Shown here piece after piece: positions 1 to 7,051 of a DNA stretch of 20,634 bases. The stretch's first letter is position 1. Each line of letters begins with the position of its first letter. Position numbers and translations under genes: made by a program. The notes beneath the pieces were generated by a model, which was not told the origin of the DNA, ran no database searches, and saw nothing but the letters and a program-made list of their open reading frames with translations. The DNA is taken from positions 1 through 20,634 of the forward strand of contig CAYHEP010000015.1 in NCBI GenBank assembly GCA_964355775.1. Reading direction: 5' to 3'. Source of the DNA: JBBTSB01 sp964355775. Its GTDB lineage: Bacteria; Patescibacteriota; Minisyncoccia; 2-02-FULL-40-12; IGHO2-01-FULL-4-A.

Positions 1-1110
1 CGGGGTTGGAGTTGGGGTCGGAGTTGGCTCTGCCGTTGGTGTTGGTGTCGGGGTTGGAGTTGGGGTAGGTTCAGCAGTAGGAGTAGGTGTTGGCTCTAGT
101 GTTGGGGTTGGGGTAGGGGTTGGCTCTTGTGTGGGAGTTGGAGTTGGGGTAGGAACTACTCCGTCACATCCGCCATTATTCCAAATAATTTCATTATCTG
201 CTGTCCAGTTTTTCCCAGCATAAGAACCTCCGCTCCAGTTATAGGGAGGGATTATATCATTTGGATCAGCATCATGGCCACCATTAGGGGCTCCACTGCT
301 GCTGATACTTACCGTAGGATTGGTATAAGGATTACTATCGCTACCCGTTGAATGACAAAGAGTGACATTAATGATCGGGTCAGGTCCATACGGACTGTCG
401 ATTGGCGTGGGTGTTGGAGTGGAAGTGGGTGTAACGGTTGGAGTGACAGTAGGCGTACTCGTCGGTGTTGCCGTCGGAGTTGCGGTTGGAGTTGGCGTTG
501 GGGTCGGGGTGGCAAGCGTGTAATCTACGACCACATAAATCTGAGTTATACGCGTTTCTTTGTTTGCCGCATTTTCAACTCCAAAACGCATGGTCCATGC
601 ATTGACTTCTGCGGTTGTCCACGCAAGTGTTGTAAAAGGATTTACTGCCATCACCCAACTTTTCGTTGTATAAGTACTATCCGGCGTAATATCAGTACTA
701 GTATTTCTATCTGATGGATTGGTGCCCTTTTCAACTAAAAGACGAATCTTAGCATCACTCTCTCCCCGTTTTGTAATTGCATATAAAGTTACGGAGTTTA
801 CTGTTGAATCCGCTGGAATACCGACATTGGGCACTATAAAACTTTGTCTCTTATTATTATTGTCATTGCTAATGTATGTCGTATCTCCATCATCAGTAGC
901 AACAGCATCTGTTTTAGTCCCCGCCGTGTTAGCCGTCCACTGATCATAATTCCCAATGCCAGTTGGAGTAAGTGTAGACACTGCCGCAGACACTCTAGGG
1001 GCAAACGAGGAAAACGGCATCAAGACGTTCGTTGCTATGAGTGCGACTACGAAAAATCCGACCAAAAAGGCTGGCTTCTTTGCTTTTCTCAAAGACGTAC
1101 GTGTCTTCAT
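1..1110 (-). CDS. Secreted surface protein with Pro-Thr repeats (partial, C-terminus outside window)
   Basis: The open frame starts at ATG 1110-1108 and runs 370 codons without a stop to the left edge, so the C-terminus is missing. Residues 1-12 are basic, and a hydrophobic segment at about 14-35 ends in a small-residue stretch (RVSAAV), which looks like a signal peptide. Residues 45-200 form a Thr/Asn/Asp-rich, probably all-beta domain. A Pro-Thr linker follows (repeated PTPT, ATPT, VTPT units). Then comes a module with LCHSTGSDSNPYTNP, a GGHDADPNDIIPP segment and one further Cys near NNGGC. From about residue 320 another PTPTP linker with TLEP, TAEP and TQEP variants runs off the edge. The HxTGxxxNPY...H...D-IIP pattern resembles a small module I recall from bacterial cell-surface proteins. 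Probable role is a cell-surface or adhesion protein; the ligand is unknown. It is transcribed in the same direction as the CAP gene upstream. Confidence 0.8.
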   Translation of the reverse strand, partial: MKTRTSLRKAKKPAFLVGFFVVALIATNVLMPFSSFAPRVSAAVSTLTPTGIGNYDQWTANTAGTKTDAVATDDGDTTYISNDNNNKRQSFIVPNVGIPADSTVNSVTLYAITKRGESDAKIRLLVEKGTNPSDRNTSTDITPDSTYTTKSWVMAVNPFTTLAWTTAEVNAWTMRFGVENAANKETRITQIYVVVDYTLATPTPTPTPTATPTATPTSTPTVTPTVTPTSTPTPTPIDSPYGPDPIINVTLCHSTGSDSNPYTNPTVSISSSGAPNGGHDADPNDIIPPYNWSGGSYAGKNWTADNEIIWNNGGCDGVVPTPTPTPTQEPTPTPTPTLEPTPTPTAEPTPTPTPTPTPTAEPTPTPTPTP

Positions 1111-1168
1111 AGATTTAAAATTAGCTAATTAAAATATAACGTAAAAAGCTCTGTTTTATGACGCCCAT

Positions 1169-1197
1169 AAAATATCATAGAAACAAAAAATATGCAA
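1169..1197 (-). promoter_or_regulatory. Putative promoter for the Pro-Thr surface protein
   Basis: On the minus strand TTGCAT (1197-1192) is followed after 17 nt by TATTTT (1174-1169), in the AT-rich gap between the CAP gene and the surface-protein gene. The predicted leader is about 50 nt. This is a match by eye to the sigma-70 consensus only. Confidence 0.35.
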
Positions 1198-1201
1198 GCC
1201 C

Positions 1202-2083
1202 CTAAAACACAGCCGCATGCGCCATGCCTATATACCTATTCAACACCACCAGCGACAGGATTACAAGGAGCACAAGCATCGGCTTCAATACCAGCCTCGG
1301 ATGCGGGAGTGCATTGCGCATGATGATCATCAGCGACAGAGCTACGACGATCAATCCGCCTATGATCCAAAAAACATAATTCGTGGTTTTACGCGGTTGG
1401 GCGACGATCGTAGACAAGACCGGTCCAGCCGCATGGACTTGCTTTACGACTGGAAATATCGGAGCAGGAACTGGTGCCGGGGTTGCAGCTGATGTGCGAG
1501 AAATACCGACCACTGGACGAGAAGTAGGTTTGCCGAAAAACTGCACGACAAATGTCGTCTCATGTCCCTCGTACATCCCTTGCGAGGTGGCGATGCCGAT
1601 TTCCGTGTATTCGGAGTTCATGATATTGGCACGATGACTTGGCGAGTTCATCCACGCCGTATTGACATCACCGGAATCCAAAAAGTTCACCGCAAGATTC
1701 TCCCCCGCCGTCTTATACTGATAGCCAACCTTGCCAAGCCAATACCATGGTGTCACCCCTTGGGGACTGGTATGGGCGAAATAGCTTTTTTCAGCCATGT
1801 CCTGCGCTTTGAGCGTTGCGGCTTGTTCCAAAAGGGGATTGACGGTCAGCGCAAGCACACCGCCGGTACTGCGGTCGGAGTTGGCGGCTTGCACGAGGGC
1901 TTGCGGGAAGATAAGCGCAAGAAAATTCGACTGTGGCGAGACGATCAGCGTCAAAATCAAAAAGCTAATTTCGGCAAACAGCGCCACGCCCAAAAACACC
2001 ACCAACGCTTCGGTGCGAAGTAAATGTGGGTGGTGGTCATTTCCCGCATGAGGTATAAAATGATCTTTGAGCCAAGAGAGCAT
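1202..2083 (-). CDS. CAP/SCP-domain membrane-anchored extracellular protein
   Basis: CAP superfamily (cysteine-rich secretory protein, antigen 5, PR-1) protein of about 293 residues. I chose the ATG at 2083 (MLSWLKDHFIPH), because CPR homologues I recall begin this way; an in-frame ATG nine codons upstream (2110) is possible. A hydrophobic segment at about residues 22-45 is a membrane anchor. The CAP core contains HTSPQGVTPWYWL, GENLA, and the AWMNSPSHRANIMNSEYTEIGI region split between strands and helix, with the family His and Glu residues present. An Ala/Pro-rich linker follows. Two further hydrophobic segments lie near the C-terminus (YVFWIIGGLIVVALSLMIIM and a Leu/Val-rich one). The CAP domain is thus probably held outside the membrane by both ends. 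Molecular function of bacterial CAP proteins is mostly unknown. It is divergent from rpsA. Confidence 0.88.
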   Translation of the reverse strand: MLSWLKDHFIPHAGNDHHPHLLRTEALVVFLGVALFAEISFLILTLIVSPQSNFLALIFPQALVQAANSDRSTGGVLALTVNPLLEQAATLKAQDMAEKSYFAHTSPQGVTPWYWLGKVGYQYKTAGENLAVNFLDSGDVNTAWMNSPSHRANIMNSEYTEIGIATSQGMYEGHETTFVVQFFGKPTSRPVVGISRTSAATPAPVPAPIFPVVKQVHAAGPVLSTIVAQPRKTTNYVFWIIGGLIVVALSLMIIMRNALPHPRLVLKPMLVLLVILSLVVLNRYIGMAHAAVF

Positions 2084-2100
2084 GCAATGAGTATAAGATA

Positions 2101-2129
2101 TTGCCAGCAAAGTGAAAAGGTGGTAGACT
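2101..2129 (+). promoter_or_regulatory. Putative rpsA-ftsH promoter
   Basis: TTGCCA (2101-2106), a 17-nt spacer and TAGACT (2124-2129) lie in the divergent CAP-rpsA gap. Transcription from about 2136 would give a leader of about 60 nt holding the inverted repeats described separately. Prediction by consensus only. Confidence 0.4.
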
Positions 2130-2143
2130 CTTCAGGCAAATGG

Positions 2144-2221
2144 ATCCCGTTAGAAGTAGCCCTAGCGGGTTAATATCCACACAAAAACTTTGACTATGAC
2201 TTTTACTACTTCTAACGGGAT
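2144..2221 (+). promoter_or_regulatory. rpsA leader: mutually exclusive hairpins
   Basis: A perfect 16-nt inverted repeat pairs 2144-2159 (ATCCCGTTAGAAGTAG) with 2206-2221 (CTACTTCTAACGGGAT). The left arm can instead pair locally: CCCGTTAG (2146-2153) with CTAGCGGG (2162-2169), seven Watson-Crick pairs plus one G-T. The right arm of the long stem ends in the ATG at 2220 and covers codons 4-9 counted from the ATG at 2196. The arrangement suggests translational control of rpsA; in E. coli S1 is known to repress its own mRNA. The mechanism here is inference. Confidence 0.45.
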
Positions 2222-3338
2222 GGAACTCACATCAATCCAATCAACTCCCGGCATTCTTTCCATGAAAGACCTGCTTGCAAAAACCATTGTTGATCTTCCC
2301 AAGACCGGAAGCGTTGTTGACGGCGATATTTTGAGCGTCAACAAAAACGCCGTCATGATTGATCTGGGGAGTCTTGGCACCGGCATCGTGTATCCGGGGG
2401 AATTTTACGACAACACCAGCCTCCAAAAAACACTCACTTCAGGACAGCACGTACAAGCCGTATTTCTTGATATTGAAGACGAGGAGGGTCTGGGCTACCG
2501 CGAATTGTCCCTCAAACGAGCACAACGCACAACTGCGTGGGAAGATATTAAAGAGAAAAAAGATAAAGGAGAAGTATTGACGACAAAAATCATCAACATC
2601 AACAAAGGCGGACTGATCGTGGAGGTCAATGGAGTACAGGGATTTTTACCGCTCTCCCAGCTCTCACCCGAACACTACCCGAAAGTCGAAGGCGGAGACA
2701 TCACCAAGATAGTCCAAGCGTTGCAAAAATTCCGCGGTCAGGAATTCCAAATCAAGATTCTGGATTTTTCCGAGGATGAAAACCGACTGATCGTTTCCGA
2801 AAAAGCGGTGGGGGAGGCAAACATCCAAGAAGAGCTCGCAAAGTTTGCTCTTGGCGAGGTCGTGGAAGGAACCATCACGGATGTAACCGACTTTGGGGCG
2901 TTCGTGCTGATAAAACCAAAAGGGGAATCCACGTCCCGTGGTATTGAAGGTCTCATCCACATTTCCGAAATTGATTGGAAAATCATTGATAACCCACGCG
3001 ACATCATGACGAGCGGACAGGTGGTGCAAGCCAAAATCATCACGATTGAGGGAGGCAAGGTTTCGCTCTCATTGAAAGCCCTAAAGCCGGATCCGTGGGA
3101 AAAAGCGCTCGACAAATACACCGTCGGTCAACAGTTGAGCGGAAAAGTGGTCAAAATCACCAACTACGGCGCGCTGGTCAGCCTTGACGAAGAAATCACC
3201 GGTTTGATTCCCCTCTCTGAATTTGGAGAAAAGAAACCATCTGAAGTGCTCGTCATCGGCACGCAACAGCAGGTTGCCATAGTCTCTATTGATCCAAAGG
3301 ACCATAAAATGCTCCTAACTCTGCAAAAGATTGCTTAA
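2196..3338 (+). CDS. rpsA: 30S ribosomal protein S1 (four S1 repeats)
   Basis: S1-like RNA-binding protein of 380 residues from ATG 2196. Four OB-fold S1 repeats can be seen: about residues 37-107 (VVDGDILSVNKNAVMIDLG), 122-200 (KGGLIVEVNGVQGFLPLSQL), 215-300 (GEVVEGTITDVTDFGAFVLI ... GLIHISEIDW) and 312-380 (GQQLSGKVVKITNYGALVSL ... GLIPLSEFG). E. coli S1 has six repeats; four is the usual short bacterial form. S1 binds the 30S subunit and helps load weakly structured or leaderless mRNA. The start is uncertain: a TTG at 2190 and ATGs at 2220 and 2262 are in frame, none has a clear Shine-Dalgarno site, and 2220 lies in the leader hairpin. ftsH starts 9 nt after the stop, so the two are probably co-transcribed. 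Confidence 0.9.
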   Translation: MTFTTSNGMELTSIQSTPGILSMKDLLAKTIVDLPKTGSVVDGDILSVNKNAVMIDLGSLGTGIVYPGEFYDNTSLQKTLTSGQHVQAVFLDIEDEEGLGYRELSLKRAQRTTAWEDIKEKKDKGEVLTTKIININKGGLIVEVNGVQGFLPLSQLSPEHYPKVEGGDITKIVQALQKFRGQEFQIKILDFSEDENRLIVSEKAVGEANIQEELAKFALGEVVEGTITDVTDFGAFVLIKPKGESTSRGIEGLIHISEIDWKIIDNPRDIMTSGQVVQAKIITIEGGKVSLSLKALKPDPWEKALDKYTVGQQLSGKVVKITNYGALVSLDEEITGLIPLSEFGEKKPSEVLVIGTQQQVAIVSIDPKDHKMLLTLQKIA

Positions 3339-3347
3339 GTTTTTTCG

Positions 3348-5162
3348 ATGAGATCCCTTATTAAATATACACTCCTTGTTTTTTTGATACTCCTCGTGAT
3401 CTCTGGAATGGTCGCGCAGTTCAGTTCGCCATCAAAAGCCGAGAAAAAAGAAATCTCCCTCTCCACGCTCGTCCAACAAATCAATGCGGGTTCGGTCAAG
3501 CAAGTCGTCGCACAGGGCGCAACATGGACGGCAACACTCCAAGATGGCACAACACTGGAAACCATCAAAGGTGAACCGGGCACCGCTCCCAGTACAACCT
3601 TGAAAAATTTGGGGGCGGATACGTCAAAAACAACGATACTGGTCAACAACGATCAAACGTTCAGCTCGTACATACTCGACTACCTGCCGACAATTTTGAT
3701 CTTTCTCCTGTTTGGCTTGTTTTTCTTGTACATGTTCCGCTCCGCTCAAAAGGGTGCCATGTCGGCGTTTAATTTTGGTAAAACAAAGGCACGTCTCGCA
3801 AGCTCCAGCGACAACAAAAAACAGGTTACCTTCAAAGATGTTGCCGGACTTGAGGAAGCTAAAGAAGAAATCAGCGAGATCGTGGAATTCCTGAAAGACC
3901 CGAGCCGTTTTCAAAAGCTTGGCGCTCGCATGCCGAAAGGGGTACTACTGATCGGCTCCCCCGGAACCGGAAAAACGCTCTTGGCAAAAGCCGTTGCCAA
4001 TGAAGCCAGCGTCCCCTTTCATTTTGTTTCAGGGTCTGAATTTGTAGAAATGTTTGTCGGCGTCGGCGCAACTCGAGTCCGAGATACCTTTGAAGCCGCC
4101 AAAAAAAGCTCCCCCTCTATTATCTTCATAGATGAGATCGACGCCGTGGGGCGTCACCGCGGCGCAGGACTGGGCGGAGGACATGACGAGCGCGAACAAA
4201 CGCTCAACCAGATCCTAGTCGAAATGGACGGATTTGATACCAACGACGCCGTGGTGGTGGTAGCGGCAACCAATCGTCCCGATATTCTCGATCCGGCGCT
4301 TTTGCGTCCGGGACGCTTTGACCGGCGCATCATCTTGGATGAACCGTCTATGAAAGATCGTGAAGCTATCTTAAAAATACACTCAACAGAAAAACCGCTC
4401 GATCCCGGAGTTGACTTGCACATCGTCGCAGAACGGACACCGGGATTTTCTGGAGCCGATCTGGCAAACTTGATCAACGAAGGAGCTATCCTAGCGGCAC
4501 GCAAAGACCAAGTCACTATCATGCAAATAGATATTTTGGAGGCGATTGAAAAAGTAATGCTAGGCCCCGAACGCAAATCAAAAATATTGAGCATAAAGGA
4601 ACGTGAGATCACCGCGTACCACGAGGCGGGTCATGCGCTTGTGGCAACATCAGTGCCGCATGGCGATCCCGTCCATAAAGTTTCCATCGTATCGCGCGGA
4701 CGCGCGGGCGGGTACACGCTAAAGCTACCGACGGAAGATAAACATCTCAGAAGCCGTTCGGAATTTGAAGCGGAGCTCGCTGTGCTTTTGGGGGGCTACA
4801 TGGCTGAACGTGTTGTCTTTGATGAGATGACCACAGGCGCATCAAACGACCTGCAGGTTGCCACAAAGCTCGCCCACAAGATGATCACGGAATACGGCAT
4901 GTCGGAAAAACTCGGACCGGTCGTGTTTGGCGAAAAAGAAGAGATGGTGTTTCTCGGACGTGACTTGGGAAGCCAAAAAAACTACTCTAACGAAATCGCC
5001 TATCAGATCGATCAGGAAGTAAAAGCGTTTATATCTTCTGCCTCGCACACGGCAAAAGAAGCCATTACCAAGAAACGTGACCTCCTCAATCGCATCGCCA
5101 ACGAACTCATCGCCAAGGAAACCTTGGAACAAAAGGAATTTTACGCTATAGTCAACGGGTAG
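3348..5162 (+). CDS. ftsH: ATP-dependent zinc metalloprotease FtsH
   Basis: Membrane AAA+ protease that unfolds and degrades membrane and cytosolic proteins; a hexamer in the inner membrane. The 604 residues show the full family order: TM1 at about 7-24, a periplasmic FtsH-ext domain (35-105), TM2 at about 108-130, the AAA+ module and the peptidase. The Walker A is GSPGTGKT (203-210), with Ser in place of the usual Pro. Walker B is IIFIDEID (258-265). The second region of homology spans 308-328 (TNRPDILDPALLRPGRFDRR). The zinc site is HEAGH (426-430), and a downstream Asp in the SNDLQVAT segment is the expected third ligand. The C-terminal tail is short, ending soon after the peptidase helices. 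It follows rpsA closely, has no clear ribosome-binding site of its own, and precedes two tRNA genes. Confidence 0.97.
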   Translation: MRSLIKYTLLVFLILLVISGMVAQFSSPSKAEKKEISLSTLVQQINAGSVKQVVAQGATWTATLQDGTTLETIKGEPGTAPSTTLKNLGADTSKTTILVNNDQTFSSYILDYLPTILIFLLFGLFFLYMFRSAQKGAMSAFNFGKTKARLASSSDNKKQVTFKDVAGLEEAKEEISEIVEFLKDPSRFQKLGARMPKGVLLIGSPGTGKTLLAKAVANEASVPFHFVSGSEFVEMFVGVGATRVRDTFEAAKKSSPSIIFIDEIDAVGRHRGAGLGGGHDEREQTLNQILVEMDGFDTNDAVVVVAATNRPDILDPALLRPGRFDRRIILDEPSMKDREAILKIHSTEKPLDPGVDLHIVAERTPGFSGADLANLINEGAILAARKDQVTIMQIDILEAIEKVMLGPERKSKILSIKEREITAYHEAGHALVATSVPHGDPVHKVSIVSRGRAGGYTLKLPTEDKHLRSRSEFEAELAVLLGGYMAERVVFDEMTTGASNDLQVATKLAHKMITEYGMSEKLGPVVFGEKEEMVFLGRDLGSQKNYSNEIAYQIDQEVKAFISSASHTAKEAITKKRDLLNRIANELIAKETLEQKEFYAIVNG

Positions 5163-5168
5163 ACTATT

Positions 5169-5240
5169 GGGCGTGTAGCTCATTGGTAGAGCGATGATCT
5201 TATAAGTCATTGGCAGAAGGTTCGATTCCTTCCACGCCCA
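5169..5240 (+). tRNA. tRNA-Ile(UAU)
   Basis: Cloverleaf folded by hand: acceptor GGGCGTG/CACGCCC with A73, D-stem GCTC/GAGC, anticodon stem ATGAT/GTCAT, loop CTTATAA, 5-nt variable loop, T-stem GAAGG/CCTTC with loop TTCGATT. The anticodon reads UAU, decoding AUA (Ile). CCA is not encoded. The start is 6 nt after the ftsH stop. Confidence 0.9.
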
Positions 5241-5243
5241 CTT

Positions 5244-5262
5244 CTTCGCCAAGGCTTCGAAG
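5244..5262 (+). repeat. tRNA-associated palindromic repeat, copy 1
   Basis: CTTCGCCAAGGCTTCGAAG lies 3 nt after tRNA-Ile. It matches the reverse complement of 11182-11200 at 18 of 19 positions and is flanked by a CACTTC...GAAGTG-type hairpin. The same core follows the other tRNAs further right. Confidence 0.6.
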
Positions 5263-5274
5263 TGCAAGCACTAT

Positions 5275-5347
5275 GCGCGCTTAGCTCAGCGGTTAGAGCA
5301 TCTCGTTTACACCGAGAGGGCCGGGGGTTCGAATCCCTCAGCGCGCA
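5275..5347 (+). tRNA. tRNA-Val(UAC)
   Basis: Acceptor GCGCGCT/AGCGCGC with A73, D-stem GCTC/GAGC, anticodon stem TCTCG/CGAGA, loop TTTACAC (anticodon UAC), T-stem GGGGG/CCCTC with one G-T pair. CCA is not encoded. The next CDS begins 3 nt after the tRNA. Confidence 0.93.
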
Positions 5348-5349
5348 CT

Positions 5350-5637
5350 ATGAAAACCAATCTTGAACGATTCACAAAATACGGTATTTCCCCTGATTGG
5401 AAAAACCAGCAACACGATGACAAAGTTCAACTCTGTCAGGCTTTTGAAAAACTGATTGAAAACATGGAATTGAAAAGTGTGTCGTCGGATATTATCCAAA
5501 GTCTTAATGACGATTTTGATAAAGCACTGGATGGAGATAACGATGCATTGGCTCGTTTGCCTTCGAATGGTCATTTGGGGATCATTAAAAACCGCCTTCA
5601 GAATTTGCTAGATTTTCAAAAAAAACATATCACGTGA
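5350..5637 (+). CDS. Small hypothetical protein (95 residues)
   Basis: Not recognised. The protein is soluble, charged and probably mostly helical: residues 20-45 (DDKVQLCQAFEKLIENMELK) and 45-65 look amphipathic, and it ends in a basic helix (KNRLQNLLDFQKKHIT). There is no signal peptide, membrane segment or Cys pair. The ATG lies 3 nt after tRNA-Val, so transcription probably continues from the tRNA. The stop codon overlaps the ATG of the pseudouridine synthase by one base (TGATG), which implies translational coupling and supports it as a real gene. Confidence 0.6.
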   Translation: MKTNLERFTKYGISPDWKNQQHDDKVQLCQAFEKLIENMELKSVSSDIIQSLNDDFDKALDGDNDALARLPSNGHLGIIKNRLQNLLDFQKKHIT

Positions 5638-6341
5638 TGCCCTCCATTCTCTACGAAGATGCCTCCATCCTCGTCATCAATAAACCCTCCGGATTGCTGA
5701 CACATCCGCGCAATGAACAGGATAAACGTGAGAGTGTGGCAAGCTGGCTTGCGACAACATATCCGGGCGCCGTCTTTGCGCATCGTCTCGACAAAGATAC
5801 CTCGGGTGTTTTGTTGATCGCGAAAACCCCTGAAGCACTCGCCTACTACCGAGAAATTTTTCACGACCGCAAAATCCAAAAAACCTATATTGCATTGGTG
5901 TACGGAACGGTAAAAAACGACAAGGGGACCATCGATGCGCCGTTGTTCAAGTTCGGCACCCGCCAAAGCATGCGCCCTCCGCGCGACCTGCCTGCGCAGG
6001 CAGGGGGCAAGACTCTGGAGCGGACTGCACTCACCGAATACAAAGTTCTTGAACGCTATAAGCTATCGGCTATCAGTTATACGCTCCTCGAAGTCATGCC
6101 CAAGACCGGCCGTACACACCAAATCCGTATCCATCTGCGCTCAATTGGAAATCCGATCGTCTGCGACCCTATATACGCTGAAAAATCGCGCATCTGCCCG
6201 CCCGATCTAGGCCGGTTGTTTCTCCATGCCCAGAAACTCTCGTTTACCAATATGCAGGGACAAGCGATGACACTCGAAGCCGATATGCCGCCGGAGCTTG
6301 AAAAATTTTTAGAAACCGTCCGTCCTGCTTATGAAGTTTAG
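5637..6341 (+). CDS. RluA-family RNA pseudouridine synthase
   Basis: Converts uridine to pseudouridine in rRNA or tRNA; the exact target cannot be told from sequence. The 234 residues begin at ATG 5637, chosen over GTG 5634 because it gives a one-base overlap with the upstream stop. The RluA core is plain: LVINKPSGLLTHP near the N-terminus, catalytic motif HRLDKDTSGVLL at about 47-58 with the nucleophile Asp, KTYIALVYG, and PKTGRTHQIRIHLRSIGNPI at about 155-175. There is no N-terminal S4 domain, so it is a short RluA/C/D-type catalytic unit. An 18-nt perfect palindrome (5987-6004) adds the residues LPAQAGG to an internal loop. Confidence 0.93.
   Translation: MPSILYEDASILVINKPSGLLTHPRNEQDKRESVASWLATTYPGAVFAHRLDKDTSGVLLIAKTPEALAYYREIFHDRKIQKTYIALVYGTVKNDKGTIDAPLFKFGTRQSMRPPRDLPAQAGGKTLERTALTEYKVLERYKLSAISYTLLEVMPKTGRTHQIRIHLRSIGNPIVCDPIYAEKSRICPPDLGRLFLHAQKLSFTNMQGQAMTLEADMPPELEKFLETVRPAYEV
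5987..6004. repeat. Palindromic repeat inside the pseudouridine synthase gene
   Basis: CCTGCCTGCGCAGGCAGG is a perfect 9+9 palindrome. It encodes part of a loop between MRPPRD and the KTLERTALTEYK strand. GC-rich palindromes of this type are common as dispersed repeats in CPR genomes (recall, not checked). Confidence 0.55.
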
Positions 6342-6531
6342 GTGAATACTTAAGCTCGCGGGACGCTCGTGTTTGAACATCGCCAGAGTACGCAGTCGCG
6401 GAAACTTTCGTGGCGGCGTAGCGTGCGACTCAAACATCCTCGAGAAGGAACTTCTTGCCTGCCGTTATACAGAGTACAAAAAGGGGATCTGGATAGATTC
6501 AAGATCGGACTTTTCGTGACAGGACGACGGT
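6342..6531 (+). ncRNA. Non-coding stretch upstream of the DGR template (probable 5' part of the TR RNA)
   Basis: I see no convincing gene here; the frames that are open read as low-quality Arg/Val-rich translations. GTTTGA near 6370 can pair with TCAAAC near 6428, and GAGT-a-CGCA can pair with TGCGACTC inside it, so the stretch can fold into an extended hairpin just upstream of TR. In studied DGRs the RNA around TR is needed for cDNA priming, so this may be its 5' part. No promoter was recognised. Confidence 0.35.
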
Positions 6532-6655
6532 AGGCAACTCGGTCACGACCAACCGTAACCGCGTGTACGTCGGCAACCACGACGACAGCGGGTGGAACGT
6601 CAACAACGATCATCCCGACAACGTGAACGACAACATCGGTATGGTCGTGGCTCGG
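6532..6655 (+). repeat. DGR template repeat (TR)
   Basis: This 124-nt block is colinear with the minus strand of 8211-8334. I count 16 differences, all at positions that are A in TR (12 A to G, 3 A to T, 1 A to C), and none at the non-A positions. The last 23 nt, from CATCGGTATGG to CTCGG, are identical and mark the initiation-of-mutagenic-homing side. Read in the target frame, TR has many AAC codons, which adenine mutagenesis can turn into many residues without making stops. TR lies on the same strand as the reverse transcriptase. Confidence 0.95.
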
Positions 6656-6672
6656 ATATTCTTTTTTGATAA

Positions 6673-6698
6673 GCGGCCCCGATTTTCACTGGGGCCGC
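6673..6698. other. GC-rich hairpin downstream of TR
   Basis: GCGGCCCC (6673-6680) pairs perfectly with GGGGCCGC (6691-6698) across a 10-nt loop, 17 nt after TR. It is preceded on the plus strand by TTTTTT (6662-6667). On the minus strand it is the end of avd (stop codon in the loop) and is followed by a short A-rich run rather than T, so it is a poor intrinsic terminator. Confidence 0.6.
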
Positions 6699-7051
6699 GG
6701 GAAGGATGGCGATATAGATTCGTTCCAGCCGCCTAGCTGACGGCCGATGTCATCGATGACTGCCTGGAATTCTATGTAGACAGATTGATCCAGGGCCCCC
6801 ACGTCTTTTAGGAGCCGGACTTGGATACGTAAAAGGTTGAGATTTCTGCTTGCCTGTTTTAGGTATGCAATCTTGTCGGTCTTCGGCACCTGGCTTGCTT
6901 GCAAAATATCCGCAAGTATCTCGGCGAGGAGGTGTTCACAGCGCTGACCGATCGTGTACTTAATATGTTTTGGGAAATTTTCAACGCAGACAAAAAGCTT
7001 TCGGTAAAAATCATATGCTTTCTTAAAAACTGGCACTTCAAAATCTTCCAT
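6686..7051 (-). CDS. avd: DGR accessory variability determinant (Avd-like four-helix protein)
   Basis: Small helical protein of 121 residues from ATG 7051-7049 (MEDFEVPVFKKAYDFYRKLF). It shows the CPR Avd / 23S-rRNA-intervening-sequence-protein pattern: aromatic-rich helix 1, FPKHIKYTIGQRCEH leading to helix 2, LKQASRNLNLLRIQVRLLKD as helix 3, and a last helix ending in DDIGRQLGGW. In Bordetella phage BPP-1, Avd is a basic pentameric four-helix bundle that binds the RT and is needed for retrohoming. The frame stays open upstream to 7192, but those residues would lie inside the RT gene and lack family character, so I reject the longer start. The start codon overlaps that of the RT gene. The stop codon lies in the loop of the hairpin next to TR. 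Confidence 0.85.
   Translation of the reverse strand: MEDFEVPVFKKAYDFYRKLFVCVENFPKHIKYTIGQRCEHLLAEILADILQASQVPKTDKIAYLKQASRNLNLLRIQVRLLKDVGALDQSVYIEFQAVIDDIGRQLGGWNESISPSFPRPQ

Noticed and set aside
1..130. Tandem GTTGG-rich DNA as a CRISPR or structural repeat
   Set aside because: It is the reverse complement of Pro-Thr codons in an open secreted-protein gene.
6350..6613. Minus-strand 87-residue open frame over the TR
   Set aside because: It reads TR in the wrong direction, gives Arg/Val-rich low-quality protein and has no start signals.
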